A stretch of DNA of 43,219 nt from Caballeronia megalochromosomata. Its GTDB lineage: Bacteria > Pseudomonadota > Gammaproteobacteria > Burkholderiales > Burkholderiaceae. Shown here in pieces: positions 23,972-33,557 of this stretch. Position numbers and translations under genes: made by a program. The stretch spans positions 1 to 43,219 of the forward strand of contig LRBF01000141.1 of assembly GCA_001580565.1 (NCBI GenBank), in the 5' to 3' direction. How positions within the stretch are numbered: the first letter of the stretch is position 1; every line of letters starts with the position of its first letter. Under the pieces are notes generated by a model. That model worked only from the letters and a program-made list of their open reading frames with translations. It had not been told where the DNA came from and did not search any database.

Positions 23972-26900
23972 ATGCCGATGACGAGTTTCCCGACCGCGCT
24001 GCATCTTCGTATCCAGGCTCTTGCGCGCCTTCAACCCGATGCGCCCGCGCTCGCATTCAATGCACATGACGATGCGCGTCTCACACGCGGCGAACTCGAC
24101 GCCCGCGCGTCCCGGCTCGCGGCGCGACTGCGCGCGGCAGGCGTCGGCGCGGAAGTGCGCGTCGGCGTATGCGTCGGGCGTTCGTGCGAATTGTTCGTCG
24201 CGTTGCTCGCCGTATTGAAGGCGGGCGGCGTGTTCGTGCCGCTCGATCCGCATCATCCCGCCGCGCGCCTCGACTGGATCGCGAAGGATGCGGGCCTCGC
24301 GCACGGCATCGTCGATGCCACCGCCGACGCAACGATGCGCGCACGCTTCGCGCAGTGTTTCGATGTCCAGCACGACAACGCCGATGCACCCGCACTCGAT
24401 GACGACACGCCCGTGCATCCGCGTTCAGCCGTGTACATGATCTACACGTCGGGCTCGACAGGTCTGCCCAAGGCCGTCGTCGTCGAGCATGGCCCGCTCG
24501 CCGCGCATTGCGACGCGCTCGCGACGGCGCTTTGCATCGGCGAGGGCGATAGCCTGCTGCATTTCGCTTCGGTGAATTTCGATGCCGCGCACGAATGCTG
24601 GCTTGCGCCGCTCGCGGTGGGCGCGCGTATCGTCATCACCGCGCCGCCGCCGTTCGCGCCCGAAGCGGCGCATGCGTTGATCGCGCGCGAAGGCGTGAAC
24701 GTCGCGGCGTTTCCGCCCGCTTATCTGCGCGAATTCGCGGCCGTATCCGAACGCAAGGGCGTGCCCGCCACGCTGCGCGTGCTCGCGTTCGGCGGCGAGG
24801 CGCTCTCGCGCGAAGCGTTCGCGCGCGTGCGGCGCGTGTTCGCGGCGCAGCGTCTCGTCAACGGCTACGGGCCGACCGAAGCCGTCATCTCGCCGATGCT
24901 GTGGCCCGTCGAGCCGCACGTCACGCCCGATCTCAGCGATGCCGATGCGTACGCGTCGCTGCCCATCGGACGCGTGATCGGCCCGCGTGTCGCGCGCATC
25001 GACGAGGGCGAGTTGCTGCTCGGCGGCGTGTGCATCGCGCGCGGTTATCACGGGCGTGCGGCGCTGACCGCCGAACGTTTCGTGCCCGATCCTTCGGGCG
25101 AGCCGGGTGCGCGCATCTATCGCACGGGCGATCTCGCGCGCGAACGTGCCGACGGCGCCTACGACTATCTCGGCCGCATCGACGATCAGGTGCAGATTCG
25201 CGGCGTGCGCGTCGAGCCCGCGGAAATCGCGGCGTGTTTGCGTGCGCATCCGTCGATTCGCGATGCCGCCGTGCTCGCCGATTCGACAAATGGCCGTACG
25301 CAACTAACCGCCTGTCTCATCTTCGCTCATGAAGCTGCGAGCGATGCCGCATTGAAGACGTATCTCGCACAACACTTGCCCGCAGCGTGGCAGCCGCATC
25401 GCTATGTGCGGCTCGCGCGCCTGCCTTATACGCTGAACGGCAAGCTCGATCGCGATGCGCTGAAGACTCAGATTGCGTCAGCACCGACCATGCGCGGCGC
25501 GGACTACATCGCGCCCGCGACCGATACAGAGCAACGTCTCGCGCAAACCTGGCAACGCGTTCTCGACGATGTCGCGCCTATCGGTCGCGAGGACCGTTTC
25601 TTCGAGCGTGGCGGCGATTCGCTCGCGGCGATGCAGTTGCAGGCGGCGATTCGCATCGACTGGCGCGTGAATCTGCGTCTCGATGCGATCTTCGACGATC
25701 CGTCGCTGCAGGCACTGGCCGCGTTGATCGATGCGAGCGACGAGGAAGCGAGCGCTCCGGTCATCGTCAGAAGCGCGGCATCGGCGCATGCGCGTTTTGT
25801 CGATAGACCGGCGTCGTTCGCGCAGCAACGCTTCTGGGTGCTGGCGCACACGCGCGACGCAGGCGCGGCGTATCACATTTCGGGTCATTGGGATATCAGC
25901 GGCAAGCTCGATGCAAACGCCTTGCAGCGCGCACTCGATCATGTGATCGAGCGTCACGAAGCGTGGCGCACGACGCTCGTCGAGAACGACGACGGCGTCG
26001 TCATGCAGCGCATTCACGCGTCCGTGCCGGTGACGATCGGGCGCGTGAACCTCCACGCATCCGATGACGATGCGAAAGCCCTTGCGGAACGTCTCGCGAG
26101 CGAAGCGTTCGATCTGTCGAATGGCCCGCTGTTGCGCGCGACGCTCGTCTCGTTCGGCGTTGAATCGCATCGCCTGATGTTGACCGCGCATCACGCGATC
26201 ACCGATGGCTACAGCTCGCGCATCGTCTTCGAAGAGCTCGCGCATGCCTATTGCGCCTACGCGCAAGGCAACGCGCCGTCGCTGCCCGCGCTGCCGATTC
26301 AATACGCGGACTACGCGCAATGGCAGCGCGATCTGGTCGATGGCGCGGAGGGCGAGCGTCAACTCGGCTTCTGGCGCGCGGCGCTCGATGCCGCGCCGGG
26401 GCCGCTCGCGCTTCCCTACGATCGCGCGCGTCCCGCTGAGCGCGATCATCGCGGCGGACGTGCGTCGCTGCGCCTGTCCGTCGAGACATCGAACGCGTTG
26501 CGTGAACTCGCGCGTGATAAGCACGCGTCGCCGTTCGTCGTGCTGCTGAGCGCGTTCGATGCATGGCTTCATCGGCTGACCGGGGCAAACGATTTCGTCG
26601 TGGCGACGCCGGTCGCGCATCGGCAGCGGCCCGAGACTGCATCGCTCATCGGGCTGTGCCTCAATACGCTGGCCTTGCGCGCGCGCGTCGATTCCCGTGA
26701 ACCGTTTTCCCGATTGATCGAAGCGACGCGCATGCATGCGCTCGAAGCTTTCGCGCATCAGGACGTGCCCTTCGATCGCGTGCTCGATGCGGTGAAGCCG
26801 CCCGTCGCGCGTGGCGATGAATGGCTGCGCGTGAAGTTCGCGCAGCAGTTCGATGCCGAATTGAAAGCGACATTGCCGCACGCATCGGCGATAGCGACGC

Positions 26901-29900
26901 CTGGACCCGACCTCGCGGCCCGCTTCGATTTCGCGCTCGATTTCACCGACGATGCACGCGGCATCGAACTCGTCGCCGCCCACGCGCGCGATTGCATCGA
27001 TGACGCCACCGCGCACGCATGGCTTGCGAGTTTCGCGACGCTCGTCGCGGATGCGGTGCGCGATCCTTCGCGTTCGATCGTATCGCTCGACTGCACGGCA
27101 CAAAGCGAATCGCAACGCGGCCGCGCGCTGAAGTTCGGCGCGGACGATATCCTCGCGCTGATCGCACGGCATGCGAGCGCGACACCGCATCGCATCGCAC
27201 TCGCTGACGCGGACACGCAGTTCAGCTACGCCGAACTCGACGACGCATCGAACCGCATCGCGCTCGCGTTGCGTCACCAAGGCGCGCGGGCCGAGTGCGC
27301 GGTGGCGGTGTGCATCGAACGTTCGGTGCGCTTCGTGGTCGCTTTGATCGGCGCGATGAAGTCGGGCGCGTATTCGGTGCCGCTCGATCCGGCGATGCCG
27401 CAAGCGCGCCTCGACGCTGCGATCGAAGCGTGCGGCGCGCGCCTTGCGCTCGTCGCGATGAAAGACGACAGCGCGCCGCGCGCACTCGCCGACGCGCAAT
27501 TGCTCGATATCGACACGCTCGCGCACGATGCATCGCTCGCCAATGCCGCCATGCAACGCGTGCAGCCCGCACCGGAGCAAACCGCTTACGTCATCTTCAC
27601 TTCGGGTTCGACGGGCGCGCCGAAGGGCGTCGCCGTTTCGCATCGCGCGCTCGCCGATTATGTGCAAGGCATGCTCGATGAACTCGCGTTCGCGCCCGGC
27701 GCATCGATGGCCATGGTCTCGACCGTCGCCGCCGATCTCGGCCACACGACGCTCTTCGGCGCGCTGTGCTCGGGACGCACGCTGCATCTGTTGCCTGCGC
27801 AATGCGCGTTCGATCCGGACCGCTTCGCCGCCGAGATGCGCACGCGGGAAGTGGGCGTGCTGAAAATCGTGCCGAGTCATCTGCATGCGCTGCTCGAAGC
27901 GCAGCATCCCGCCAACGTATTGCCTTCGCACGCGCTCGTGACGGGCGGCGAGTTGCTGCCGTGGGCCCTCGTCGATCGTGTCAGGGCGTTGAAGCCGTCG
28001 TGCCGCGTGATCAATCACTATGGTCCGACCGAAGCGACGGTCGGCGCGATTGCGTGTGAGGCATCCGCATTTGCCGACGATGAGCGCAACGCGCAAGGCG
28101 CGCCGCTTGGCCGTCCGTTGCCGAACGCCTGCGCTTATGTGTTCGATGCATCCGGTGCATGCGTGCCGCCGGGCGGCATCGGTGAGTTGTATCTCGGCGG
28201 CCCTGGCGTCGCGCGCGGCTATCTCGGACGCGCGGCCGCCACCGCCGAGCGTTTCGTGCCACATCCGTTCGCGCACGGCGAGCGGCTTTATCGTACGGGT
28301 GACCGCGTGCGTCTGCTCGCCGATGGACGCATCGCGTTTCTCGGGCGTCTCGACGATCAGGTCAAGATCCGCGGCTATCGCGTCGAGCCGGGCGAGGTCA
28401 GCGTGGCACTGCGCGCCATCGAAGGCGTTGCTCAGGCCGAGACGTTGCCCGTCGATCGCGATGGCCGCTTGCAACTCGCATCGTTCGTGACGGGCGCCGT
28501 GCACAACGAAGCCGCGCTGCGGGACGCGCTCGCCGCACGCTTGCCCGACTACATGGTGCCCGCGACGATCATCGTGCTCGACGCGTTGCCCGTGACGGCC
28601 AACGGCAAGATAGATCGCGGCGCGCTGCGCGATATCGCGATGAAGCCGGTCGAAACCGCTGCGCCGGCCGATGCGCCGCAAGGCGACGTGGAAGACGCGA
28701 TTGCATCGGTGTGGAAGGACGTGTTGAAGGCGAAGCACATCGGCCGTGACGATAACTTCTTCGAACTCGGCGGCGATTCGATTCTCGTGCTGCAGGTGAT
28801 CGCGCGTCTGCGCAAACGCGGTCTTCGCACCACGCCGAAGCAGATCTTCGACAATGCGACGGTCGCGCAACTCGCGCTCGTCGCGAAGGCGATCGAGTCG
28901 GTCGAAGTGAAAGCGCCCGCTCCCGCAACGAAGCAGGCCGATGAAGCTTCAGCGCTGACGCCTGCGCAATTACGCTTCTTCGCGCTCGATATCCCGCAAC
29001 GCGGCCACTGGAACCAGTCGATCGAATTCGATGCGCATGCATCGTTCGATCTCGACGCCTTCGCGCGCGCCTTCGATGCGCTGCTGACGCATCACGAGAT
29101 TTTCCGCCAACGCTTCGAACATGATGGCGCGGCGAACACATGGCGCATCGTGCAGGCTTCCAAAGCGTTCGACGCGCTGCCGCTCGCCTTCGTCGCGGCA
29201 CATGACGAAGCGGATGCACTCGCACAGTTCGACGCGATCCAGCGCACGCTCGACATCTCACGCGGGCCGCTCGCCTGCGCGCTCGCTGCATCGCTGCCGG
29301 ACGGGCGCACGAAGCTGTATCTGGCGATTCATCATCTGATCGTCGATGGCGTGTCGTGGCGCATCCTGCTCGATGATTTGCTGAATGCCTATCGCGCGGC
29401 GCAAACGCGCGGCATCGCGAGCCTGACGCGCACCGGCGCGACGGCATCGCAATGGGCCGCGCGGCTCGCGAAGGCCGCACGCGATGCGCAATCGCCGTTC
29501 GCCGGCGAAGCTCGCTACTGGACGACGATGCTCGCGTCGGGCGATGACCTACGTCTCGACTTCCCGCAAGCGAAGGCGACGAACGCGGATGCCGCTGTTA
29601 TCGAACAGACGCTCGATGTCACGCTCACGCGCGCGGTGCTCAGCGAAGCGAATGCCGCCTATCGCACGCAAACAGTCGAGCTGCTGATCGCGGCGCTCGC
29701 GCATGCGATCGGCGCGACCTGCCGCATCGAGCTCGAAGGACATGGCCGCGAAGCGCTCTTCGATGACATCGACGCAAGCCGCACGCTGGGCTGGCTGACG
29801 AGTCACTATCCGGTGTCGGTTCCGGTGGAAGCATCGCCGATCGCCACGCTCGCCGCCGCTAAAGACGTGCTGCGCGCGGTGCCGCACAAGGGTCTCGGCT

Positions 29901-32900
29901 TCGGCGTGCTGCGCCATTACGGCGACGACGCGACGCGCGCAACGCTCGACGCATTGCCGCGCCCGCGCGTAACCTTCAACTATCTCGGCCAGTTCGATGC
30001 GCACGACTCGCGCGACGCCGCGTTCTCACCGCGCTTCGGCGGCGCGGGCTGCGAGCGTGATCCTTCCGGCCCGCTCGGCAACGCGCTCGCCATCCACGCG
30101 TATGTGGACGACGGTAACGAACGCACGCTGAAACTCCACTGGGTCTACGGTTCGACGCAATTCGAGCGCGCGACGATCGAAGGACTCGCGGAGCGCTTCG
30201 AAAGCACGCTCGACGCGATCGTGAGCGCGTGCGCCGAGCGCATCGCGGCCAAGGGCGCAGGCGCGACGCCGGGCGATTTCCCGCTCGCACGCGACGGCGG
30301 TCTGACGCAGGCGGCGCTCGAACGCCTGACCATGGATCTGCGCGGCATCGCGGATATTTATCCGCTGTCGCCCATGCAACAGGGCATCCTGTTTCATTCG
30401 CTGTTCGCTCCCGAGCAATCGACCTACGTGAACCAGCTCGCGGCGACGCTGATCGCGCCCGACGTGGACCGCTTGCGCGCGGCGTTCGAAGCGGCCGTGC
30501 CGCGCCACGACATTCTGCGCACCGGCTTCACGCCCGACGAAGCCGCGCCGATGCAGATCGTGCATCGTCAGGCGCGTATGCCGTTAGATGTGCTCGACTG
30601 GCGCGATCGTCCCGATGCGTTGGGTTCGTTCGCAACGTGGCTCGTCGAAGACCGCGCGCGCGGCTTCGACCTCGCAGCGCCGCCTTTGATGCGCGTCACG
30701 CTGATTCGCCTAACGGACGACGACTGGCGCATCGTGTGGACACGTCATCATCTGTTGCTCGATGGCTGGAGCACGGCGCGCATGTTCGCGGACGTGTTGC
30801 GCGACTACATCGAGCCGCCTCGAGCGCAAGCTTTCGTCACGCATGCGAAGACCCGCTATCGCGACTTCATCGCATGGCTCGCCGCACGCGACGTGCAGTC
30901 GGACGAAGCGTTCTGGCGCGAACGTCTTGCACGTCTGGACGAACCGACGCGCATTGCGCAGCGCGAAGCGAGCGACGCGCCTTCGCTCGACGATCACCGC
31001 ACGTGGCGCGCGACGCTCGACGCTGCGACGACCGCGCGTCTCACGGACACCGCGCGCCGTCTTCGGGTGACGCTCAACACGCTTGTGCAGGGCGCGTGGG
31101 CGCTGGCGCTGCAGCGCTCGACGCATCAAATGTGCGTCGCGTTCGGCGCGACGGTGGCGGGCCGTCCCGACGCGCTTGCCGATATCGACGAGGTGCTGGG
31201 CCTTTTCATCAACACGCTGCCGGTGATTACCGCGCCGCTGCCGCAACGTGCCGCGTCCGCGTGGCTGCGCGAATTGCAGGCCGACAACGCCGCGGCCAAC
31301 GAGCATGCGCACACGCCGCTCGCGGAGATTCAGCGTTGGGCGGGCCAGAGCGGCAATGCGCTGTTCGACACGCTCGTCGTCTTCGAAAACTATCCCGTCG
31401 ATGAAGCATGGGCCGGCCGCGATGAACGCGCGTTGAAGATGCGCGATCTGCGCAATATCGAAGCGACGGACTTCGCCTTGACGTTGGTGGTGGAAGCGGG
31501 CGAATCCATCGTCATCGATTACGGGTATGACGCGGCGCGTCTCGATGAATTGCGCGTGACGGCGCTGCATCGCGCGTTGTCCGCCTGCCTCGATGCATTC
31601 GCCGCGAACGCCGATGCGCCGCTGGGCACGATTTCCCTGGCCGAAGATGCCGCTCCTTTCAACGCGACGGCGCGCGAATGGAGCGATGTTGAGCGCGCGC
31701 CGCTGCATCGACAATTCGAGCGCATGGCGAAGGCCGCGCCGGACGCCATCGCGCTTGAAATGGACGCTGGCGATGGCATTTCGAACCGCATGACTTATGC
31801 CGAGTTGAACGAGCGCGCGGAGCGCGTCGCTGGTGCGCTCGTCAGCGCGGGCGTTATGCAGGACACGGCAGTCGCGTTATGCGTCGAGCGTTCGTTTCAA
31901 ATGGTCGTCGCGCTGTTCGGCGTGTTGAAGGCAGGCGCGGCGTATCTGCCGATCGACCCGGATTATCCGGCTGAACGCATTGCCTACCTGCTCGACGATG
32001 CGAAGCCCGCCGTCGTGCTGACGCAAGCGCATCTGCGTGTACGTGTCGAAGCCGTTGCTGCGGATGCGCGCGTCTTCGATATCGGCGCGCTCATGCAGAA
32101 CGACGCGACGCTCTCAGCGCCCATCGAAGTCAACGATGCGCAGCTCGCGTACCTCATCTACACGTCCGGCTCGACCGGCAAGCCGAAGGGCGCGGGCAAC
32201 ACGCACGGCGCGCTGGCGAACCGCATCGCGTGGATGCAGGACGCCTATCGCCTGACGCGTGACGATGTCGTGCTGCACAAGACACCGTTCGGCTTCGACG
32301 TCTCGGTTTGGGAATTCGTGTGGCCGCTCGCGACGGGCGCGAAGCTCGCCATCGCGGCGCCCGGCGATCATCGCGATCCGGCGCGGCTCGTCGCGGCCAT
32401 CGAAACGCTTCGCGTGAGCACGCTGCATTTCGTGCCGTCGATGCTCGCGGCGTTCGTCGCGCATCTCGACGAGTTCGGCGACGCGCATCGCTGCGCGAGC
32501 GTCGCGCGAATCGTCGCAAGCGGCGAAGCGCTCGCGCCTGAACTCGTCGCGCGTGTCGCGAGGCTCTTGCCGAACGCACGGCTCTACAACCTCTATGGTC
32601 CGACTGAAGCCGCCATCGACGTATCGCACTGGACCTGCGGCGCGCGCGATTTCGAAGCGCCGTCCGTGCCGATCGGTCATCCCATCGCGAACCTGCAACT
32701 GCATGTGCTCGATGCGGCGCTGCATCCGGTGCCTTGCGGCGGCATCGGCGAGCTGTATCTCGGTGGCGCGGGCCTCGCGCGCGGCTATCTTGGGCGTGCG
32801 GCGCTGACCGCCGAACGCTTCGTGCCCGATCCATTTGTCTCGGTCGCGCGCCTCTATCGCACGGGCGATCTCGCACGCCGGCGCGACGACGGTGCGCTCG

Positions 32901-33532
32901 AATATCTCGGCCGCATCGACACGCAGGTGAAGCTGCGCGGACAGCGCATCGAGCCGGGCGAGATCGAAGCGCTGCTGCGCGTGGAGCCGAACGTGCGCGA
33001 TGCGGTCGTCGTCGTGCGCGACGAGCAGTTGCTCGGCTATGTCGCATGCGCCGCGCCCGATGCATTCGATGAAAGCGCGGTGCTGAATTCATTGCGCTCG
33101 CAGCTACCGGCCTACATGGTGCCCGCGCATGTGATCGCGCTCGATGCGCTGCCGGTGACGCCGAACGGCAAATGCGACCGCAACGCGCTGCCCGCGCCGG
33201 CGCGCACGCACCGCGCCGTGGAAGCGCCGCACACGCCGACCGAGTGCGACCTCGCCGCCATCTGGCAGCGCGTGCTGCGCCTCGAAGCCATCGGCCGCGA
33301 CGACGACTTCTTCGCACTTGGCGGCCACTCGCTGCTCGCGACGCAGGCGAACGCGCAGGCCAATCTGCACTGGTCGCTGACCCTGCCGCTGCGCATGCTC
33401 TTCGATGAACGCACGCTCGCGCGCTGCGCCGTCGCGATCGATGCCGCGCTCGCGCAACGCAACGCGGTAGGCGGAGCGCACGACGCGGCGAGCGCCATCG
33501 ATGCGTTGCTCGGCGAACTGGAGACGCAATGA
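23972..33532 (+). CDS. orbI: Siderophore NRPS, three modules: A-T-C-A-T-E-C-A-T
   Basis: A ~3186-aa synthetase loading residues 1-3 of the siderophore. Domains in order, by landmark residue: A1 (YTSGSTG ~157, NGKLDR ~488), T1 (GGDS ~549), C (HHAITDG ~740), A2 (FTSGSTG ~1209), T2 (LGGDS ~1599), E (HHLIVDGVSW ~1787), C (HHLLLDG ~2259), A3 (YTSGSTG ~2729) and T3 (LGGHS ~3116). Specificity residues read by alignment to GrsA are DAEAAGGISK for A1, DLTKVGHVGK for A2 (the Asp code) and DVWHVSLIDK for A3 (the Ser code). A1 is probably hydroxyornithine-type by analogy. The epimerase should give D-Asp. There is no starter C domain. The ATG at 23972 follows AAGGA; ATGs at 23930, 23948 and 23978 are alternatives. 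Confidence 0.93.
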   Translation: MPMTSFPTALHLRIQALARLQPDAPALAFNAHDDARLTRGELDARASRLAARLRAAGVGAEVRVGVCVGRSCELFVALLAVLKAGGVFVPLDPHHPAARLDWIAKDAGLAHGIVDATADATMRARFAQCFDVQHDNADAPALDDDTPVHPRSAVYMIYTSGSTGLPKAVVVEHGPLAAHCDALATALCIGEGDSLLHFASVNFDAAHECWLAPLAVGARIVITAPPPFAPEAAHALIAREGVNVAAFPPAYLREFAAVSERKGVPATLRVLAFGGEALSREAFARVRRVFAAQRLVNGYGPTEAVISPMLWPVEPHVTPDLSDADAYASLPIGRVIGPRVARIDEGELLLGGVCIARGYHGRAALTAERFVPDPSGEPGARIYRTGDLARERADGAYDYLGRIDDQVQIRGVRVEPAEIAACLRAHPSIRDAAVLADSTNGRTQLTACLIFAHEAASDAALKTYLAQHLPAAWQPHRYVRLARLPYTLNGKLDRDALKTQIASAPTMRGADYIAPATDTEQRLAQTWQRVLDDVAPIGREDRFFERGGDSLAAMQLQAAIRIDWRVNLRLDAIFDDPSLQALAALIDASDEEASAPVIVRSAASAHARFVDRPASFAQQRFWVLAHTRDAGAAYHISGHWDISGKLDANALQRALDHVIERHEAWRTTLVENDDGVVMQRIHASVPVTIGRVNLHASDDDAKALAERLASEAFDLSNGPLLRATLVSFGVESHRLMLTAHHAITDGYSSRIVFEELAHAYCAYAQGNAPSLPALPIQYADYAQWQRDLVDGAEGERQLGFWRAALDAAPGPLALPYDRARPAERDHRGGRASLRLSVETSNALRELARDKHASPFVVLLSAFDAWLHRLTGANDFVVATPVAHRQRPETASLIGLCLNTLALRARVDSREPFSRLIEATRMHALEAFAHQDVPFDRVLDAVKPPVARGDEWLRVKFAQQFDAELKATLPHASAIATPGPDLAARFDFALDFTDDARGIELVAAHARDCIDDATAHAWLASFATLVADAVRDPSRSIVSLDCTAQSESQRGRALKFGADDILALIARHASATPHRIALADADTQFSYAELDDASNRIALALRHQGARAECAVAVCIERSVRFVVALIGAMKSGAYSVPLDPAMPQARLDAAIEACGARLALVAMKDDSAPRALADAQLLDIDTLAHDASLANAAMQRVQPAPEQTAYVIFTSGSTGAPKGVAVSHRALADYVQGMLDELAFAPGASMAMVSTVAADLGHTTLFGALCSGRTLHLLPAQCAFDPDRFAAEMRTREVGVLKIVPSHLHALLEAQHPANVLPSHALVTGGELLPWALVDRVRALKPSCRVINHYGPTEATVGAIACEASAFADDERNAQGAPLGRPLPNACAYVFDASGACVPPGGIGELYLGGPGVARGYLGRAAATAERFVPHPFAHGERLYRTGDRVRLLADGRIAFLGRLDDQVKIRGYRVEPGEVSVALRAIEGVAQAETLPVDRDGRLQLASFVTGAVHNEAALRDALAARLPDYMVPATIIVLDALPVTANGKIDRGALRDIAMKPVETAAPADAPQGDVEDAIASVWKDVLKAKHIGRDDNFFELGGDSILVLQVIARLRKRGLRTTPKQIFDNATVAQLALVAKAIESVEVKAPAPATKQADEASALTPAQLRFFALDIPQRGHWNQSIEFDAHASFDLDAFARAFDALLTHHEIFRQRFEHDGAANTWRIVQASKAFDALPLAFVAAHDEADALAQFDAIQRTLDISRGPLACALAASLPDGRTKLYLAIHHLIVDGVSWRILLDDLLNAYRAAQTRGIASLTRTGATASQWAARLAKAARDAQSPFAGEARYWTTMLASGDDLRLDFPQAKATNADAAVIEQTLDVTLTRAVLSEANAAYRTQTVELLIAALAHAIGATCRIELEGHGREALFDDIDASRTLGWLTSHYPVSVPVEASPIATLAAAKDVLRAVPHKGLGFGVLRHYGDDATRATLDALPRPRVTFNYLGQFDAHDSRDAAFSPRFGGAGCERDPSGPLGNALAIHAYVDDGNERTLKLHWVYGSTQFERATIEGLAERFESTLDAIVSACAERIAAKGAGATPGDFPLARDGGLTQAALERLTMDLRGIADIYPLSPMQQGILFHSLFAPEQSTYVNQLAATLIAPDVDRLRAAFEAAVPRHDILRTGFTPDEAAPMQIVHRQARMPLDVLDWRDRPDALGSFATWLVEDRARGFDLAAPPLMRVTLIRLTDDDWRIVWTRHHLLLDGWSTARMFADVLRDYIEPPRAQAFVTHAKTRYRDFIAWLAARDVQSDEAFWRERLARLDEPTRIAQREASDAPSLDDHRTWRATLDAATTARLTDTARRLRVTLNTLVQGAWALALQRSTHQMCVAFGATVAGRPDALADIDEVLGLFINTLPVITAPLPQRAASAWLRELQADNAAANEHAHTPLAEIQRWAGQSGNALFDTLVVFENYPVDEAWAGRDERALKMRDLRNIEATDFALTLVVEAGESIVIDYGYDAARLDELRVTALHRALSACLDAFAANADAPLGTISLAEDAAPFNATAREWSDVERAPLHRQFERMAKAAPDAIALEMDAGDGISNRMTYAELNERAERVAGALVSAGVMQDTAVALCVERSFQMVVALFGVLKAGAAYLPIDPDYPAERIAYLLDDAKPAVVLTQAHLRVRVEAVAADARVFDIGALMQNDATLSAPIEVNDAQLAYLIYTSGSTGKPKGAGNTHGALANRIAWMQDAYRLTRDDVVLHKTPFGFDVSVWEFVWPLATGAKLAIAAPGDHRDPARLVAAIETLRVSTLHFVPSMLAAFVAHLDEFGDAHRCASVARIVASGEALAPELVARVARLLPNARLYNLYGPTEAAIDVSHWTCGARDFEAPSVPIGHPIANLQLHVLDAALHPVPCGGIGELYLGGAGLARGYLGRAALTAERFVPDPFVSVARLYRTGDLARRRDDGALEYLGRIDTQVKLRGQRIEPGEIEALLRVEPNVRDAVVVVRDEQLLGYVACAAPDAFDESAVLNSLRSQLPAYMVPAHVIALDALPVTPNGKCDRNALPAPARTHRAVEAPHTPTECDLAAIWQRVLRLEAIGRDDDFFALGGHSLLATQANAQANLHWSLTLPLRMLFDERTLARCAVAIDAALAQRNAVGGAHDAASAIDALLGELETQ

Positions 33533-33557
33533 AAACCGCAAGACAAAGAGGACACGC

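Noticed and set aside
25478..28870. A 1130-codon open frame antisense to the first NRPS
   Set aside because: Its translation is Arg/His-rich with no domain, and it mirrors the GC-biased codon use of the NRPS with its A, C and T motifs on the plus strand. It is a shadow frame.
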